The position numbers were made by a program, and so were the translations under genes. A DNA stretch of 6,186 nucleotides from an uncultured Barnesiella sp. (GTDB lineage: Bacteria; Bacteroidota; Bacteroidia; Bacteroidales; Barnesiellaceae_A). The notes under the pieces were generated by a model. That model was not told where the DNA came from. It worked only from the letters and a program-made list of their open reading frames with translations, and did not search any database. This document shows, one piece after another, positions 3,366 to 6,186 of this stretch. Every line of letters begins with the position of its first letter. Within the stretch, counting starts at the first letter, position 1. The DNA lies in the NCBI GenBank assembly GCA_904502265.1, contig CAJGDT010000095.1, forward strand, positions 1 through 6,186. Direction: 5' to 3'.

Positions 3366-6186
3366 ATGAAAAAATTCTTACTAACGATTCTGTCGCTTGT
3401 AGCTTTGGTGGCAACCGGCTACACTACAGAAAGTAGGGCAGCAACCGCTGAGACACTCGCAGTAGCGAGTATAACCCCGGCAGACGGTTCTACAGTCCCT
3501 AACATCTACGAGATCACCGTAGAGTTCAACAAGGAAGTCTGGTATGACGCCATGATGGGCTACGGTGTATGTTTGATTGACGCCGATGGCAATAAAACAT
3601 TCGGCTGGGGTGCGAACTATCCTGGTTATACAGGCTACCACGAAGAGTATGGTGCAAAATTTATGCTCACAAAGAAGATTGTATTCTACCAAAGCGCTCC
3701 CATCACAGCAGCCGGAGAATACACATTCCGTCTTTATGAGGAAACTTTCAAAACCAACGACAACTCAGAGATACTTCCCCGCACAGAGTTCAAATTCACT
3801 ATCGCTGGTGAATCTGCTCCCAAAGTTGTTGAGTTCAAGAGCGTAGATCCCGCAGAAGGCGAAGTAGAGTCTTTGAAAAAGATTACTATCGAAACCGACA
3901 CTGAGTTTGCTGGCGCACCCTCAAATGTTACATTGACAGATGCTTCAGGTGTTGCCTATACTTGCACCACTAAGTTGTCAAACACATGGTGTGGTATCAC
4001 AGTAACTCCCAGCGAGGAGATTACAACTCCCGGCACTTACACACTCACTATCCCTGCAGGTGCTTTGTACTCTTGGGCCGACCCCACAAAGAAGAATGAA
4101 GAGAAAACATTCACTTGGACTGTAACAGGTGCTACACCCGTTATCACTGCCAACTGGAGCATGACTGAGGGTCAAGTTGTTGAGACATTCAGCGATGCAA
4201 CTATCGTATTCAGTGGTGTAGATGCTGTTAAGGCTACCAACTCTTATGGTTGCTACTGGCTCTATGAGAAAGATGAGAACGGTGCCTACCAATTAGCTAA
4301 AACTACCAACGATTCTCACGGTTATTTGGATGCTACTGCATCGGGTACAGCTCTTACATTGAGCGCCGACCCCATGATCTATAGCAAAGATGCCATCTCA
4401 CCCTTCAGCCGCAAGGGCGACTACCGCATCGTTATCCCCGCCGGTGGTGTTTACTTCAATGGCGACAAAGCCAACAAGAACACTGAAGAGTATGTATTGA
4501 ACTTCAAGATCGAGAACGATTTCGTAGAGGCTAAAGAGATTGACGCTGCGTTCACTGCTGAGCCCGCAAACAACTCAACAATCAGCGAAATCAAAGAGAT
4601 CGTTGTTACTTTCACCGACTACACTTCTATCGTAGTTGCTGAGCCCGACTTTGTAATGGGTAGCAACATTCCTCAAGTACTTATTACTGATCCCGACTTT
4701 GGTATGACAATGCCCGCCGGCTACATCATGGCTCGCGCAGGTGCTGCTGCTAACCAATTGGTACTCTATGTTGATCCCCAATACACTGGTGGTATGGAGT
4801 CATATGCAACTCCCGGTGCTTACACTGTAAACGTACCTGCAGGTGTTGTGAAATTTGGTCAAGATACCAACAAAGCATTTACATTGAACTACACCGTATC
4901 GGCAGAGGTTGCTCCCGCCGAGCAAGTTGCTACATTCACCTTCGCTGACATTTGGGGCACAAGCGCCAATGTTTCAGACCTCTCAGGCACAACAGTTACT
5001 GTTGATGGTATTGAGATGACTGTAGGCAAGGGTAACGCAACATCTAACCCCATGTACAACTCAAGCAACCGCGACTTGCGCCTCAATGGTTCAGCTACTA
5101 ACGCTGCAACATTGGATGGTAACACTTTGACTTTCAAAGCTCCCGAAGGCAAAGTAATTACAAGCATCGTAATGCAAAACGGTTCTAAGAACACTTACTA
5201 TGGTGTATTGACAAGCAACAATGGTACTGTACGTAGCGGTAACAACGTTCCTGCATACTGGACTGGTTATTCAAACGAAGTTGTCTTCACAGCCAACCGT
5301 AACAAGTACTATGCTAACACTACTACCAATGCTCGCTATACTTCAGCCGTAGTTACTTACTACTCGGCCGATGACGCTATTATCGCAGTTTCTAAGTATG
5401 ACCTCAAAGGCGATGCTATCAATACATTCAAAGGCATGGATATCACATTCAGCCGCGATGTACAAGTAATATCAGCTTTGTATGGTGGTGGTCAAACAGT
5501 TATCAAGAACGCTGCCGGCGAAAGCATGGGTACTTGTTTCTTGACAGCTAAAGGCAACACTATCACAGCAGAGTACAGCGAAGCCCTTACAGCTGGCGAG
5601 TACACACTTGTTCTCCCCGCCAACACTATCAAGACTACAGATGGTAGCATCGATCTCCCCGAGACAGCTCTTGGCTTCACTCTCAAGGCAGACAAGTTGG
5701 CCGGTGAAATCACATTCACAAGCTCACCCATCTTGGCTACTAACAAGAGTGCATCTATCGCCTGGACATCTACTTACATGCCCGGTGAGTACACTTACAC
5801 TCCCCACTTCCTCACTACATTTGATGGTACAGAGCCCACTCTCGAGAACTACAAGAACAAAGGTTCGGGTAAGAGCAACTCTGTAACAGTAACTGGTGAC
5901 AGCATCTTTACTTTCAAGGTACGCGCTATGAGCGTTATCGATGGTGTATGCGGTGATGTTTACGAACAAAACGTATTTATCAACCATGGTGCTGATGCTC
6001 TCGACTTCTATCGTGCTGCTACAACAATGGCTGCCGGCAACTATGTAATGTTCACCCCCGAGGCTATTGCTCACACATTCACCGATGCAACTAAGACTTA
6101 TGGTTACGTACCTTCAGTGAAAGTAGAAAGCAAGAACAACATTGCCAGCGCATTTGACTACTTCGAATGGACATTCGAGGCAACCG
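3366..6186 (+). CDS. Very large exported protein with Ig-like repeats and lectin-like modules, 5' part
   Basis: The frame is open from ATG (3366-3368) to the window end: 940 codons plus one base, with no stop. The ATG is preceded by an A/T-rich leader without Shine-Dalgarno and starts a clear signal peptide: KK, a hydrophobic segment (residues 4-18), and probable signal peptidase I cleavage after SRA (residue 25). Domains as I read them: five divergent beta-sandwich repeats (about 35-146, 153-254, 257-384, 392-513 and 671-775); between the fourth and fifth, a beta-rich module (about 519-666) with TVTVDGIEMTV and YWTGYSNEVVFTA, like carbohydrate-binding-type modules common in Prevotella surface proteins; a segment at about 778-875 with FDGTEPT and FTFKVRA, like the chitobiase/hexosaminidase C-terminal domain (CHB_HEX_C); and the start of another domain (876 on) with AGNYVMFTPEA and YGYVPSV. 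No catalytic domain is visible. A cell-surface or secreted binding or adhesive role is inference. The C-terminus, where an anchor or secretion signal would be, is outside the window. Confidence 0.9.
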   Translation, partial: MKKFLLTILSLVALVATGYTTESRAATAETLAVASITPADGSTVPNIYEITVEFNKEVWYDAMMGYGVCLIDADGNKTFGWGANYPGYTGYHEEYGAKFMLTKKIVFYQSAPITAAGEYTFRLYEETFKTNDNSEILPRTEFKFTIAGESAPKVVEFKSVDPAEGEVESLKKITIETDTEFAGAPSNVTLTDASGVAYTCTTKLSNTWCGITVTPSEEITTPGTYTLTIPAGALYSWADPTKKNEEKTFTWTVTGATPVITANWSMTEGQVVETFSDATIVFSGVDAVKATNSYGCYWLYEKDENGAYQLAKTTNDSHGYLDATASGTALTLSADPMIYSKDAISPFSRKGDYRIVIPAGGVYFNGDKANKNTEEYVLNFKIENDFVEAKEIDAAFTAEPANNSTISEIKEIVVTFTDYTSIVVAEPDFVMGSNIPQVLITDPDFGMTMPAGYIMARAGAAANQLVLYVDPQYTGGMESYATPGAYTVNVPAGVVKFGQDTNKAFTLNYTVSAEVAPAEQVATFTFADIWGTSANVSDLSGTTVTVDGIEMTVGKGNATSNPMYNSSNRDLRLNGSATNAATLDGNTLTFKAPEGKVITSIVMQNGSKNTYYGVLTSNNGTVRSGNNVPAYWTGYSNEVVFTANRNKYYANTTTNARYTSAVVTYYSADDAIIAVSKYDLKGDAINTFKGMDITFSRDVQVISALYGGGQTVIKNAAGESMGTCFLTAKGNTITAEYSEALTAGEYTLVLPANTIKTTDGSIDLPETALGFTLKADKLAGEITFTSSPILATNKSASIAWTSTYMPGEYTYTPHFLTTFDGTEPTLENYKNKGSGKSNSVTVTGDSIFTFKVRAMSVIDGVCGDVYEQNVFINHGADALDFYRAATTMAAGNYVMFTPEAIAHTFTDATKTYGYVPSVKVESKNNIASAFDYFEWTFEAT
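3468..5690 (+). repeat. Five degenerate Ig-like protein repeats
   Basis: The repeats are visible at protein level, not as DNA repeats. Each unit starts with a strand holding a Pro/Gly turn (SITPADGSTV, SVDPAEGEV, FTAEPANNSTI) and a Val/Ile-rich strand, and ends with a recurring block: AAGEYTFRLYEE (115-126), TPGTYTLTIPAG (221-232), KGDYRIVIPAG (350-360), TPGAYTVNVPAG (482-493) and TAGEYTLVLPAN (742-753). A final strand such as FTWTVTG, LNFKIEN, LNYTVSA or FTLKAD follows. The pattern resembles bacterial Ig-like (SbsA/Big-type) domains. The fifth copy is separated from the first four by the inserted module at about bases 4920-5363. Confidence 0.75.

Noticed and set aside
3978..4292. Several long minus-strand frames opposite the surface-protein gene (also 5492-5746 and 5724-6074)
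   Set aside because: The plus frame is open for 940 codons with a signal peptide and recurring domains; the opposite frames show no conserved motifs and no start context.
3468..5690. Repeated segments as a CRISPR array or a DNA-level tandem repeat
   Set aside because: The similarity is at protein level only; there are no identical direct repeats with regular spacers.

Overview
The window looks like a piece of a Bacteroidales chromosome. The evidence is a large-type PurL whose sequence reads like the Bacteroides/Prevotella/Muribaculaceae versions, start codons preceded by A-rich leaders without a Shine-Dalgarno sequence, promoter-like pairs of TTG and TAnnTTTG boxes, and a short collagen-like lipoprotein of a kind common in this order. 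I cannot name the genus from sequence alone.

Layout. Bases 1-1787 are the 3' part of purL (FGAM synthase, purine biosynthesis), including the catalytic residues of its glutaminase domain. A strong hairpin terminator (1811-1856) separates it from a convergent small GNAT acetyltransferase gene on the minus strand (1878-2129). Upstream of that gene, on the same strand, is a tRNA-Gln with anticodon CUG (2208-2278). Between the tRNA and the GNAT gene is a weak hairpin with a T-run that may end the tRNA transcript. From 2471 everything reads on the plus strand: a good Bacteroidetes-type promoter, a 161-residue lipoprotein with five Gly-X-Y triplets directly after the lipid-modified cysteine (2537-3022), two tandem hairpins ending in a clear terminator (3050-3140), an AT-rich regulatory spacer (to 3365), and the first 940 codons of a very large exported protein (3366 to the window end). 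That protein consists of five divergent Ig-like repeats of about 100-130 residues plus further beta-rich modules, one of them resembling the C-terminal domain of chitobiases.

How the genes relate. This is not an operon. It is a run of independent transcription units: the end of a housekeeping gene, a small enzyme, a tRNA, and two separately promoted cell-envelope genes. Nothing shows that the lipoprotein and the large repeat protein work together beyond being neighbours on the same strand.

I found no CRISPR array, insertion sequence, phage gene, toxin-antitoxin pair or defence system. The least explained part is the large surface-type protein and its leader. I see no convincing sign of an undescribed multi-gene system.
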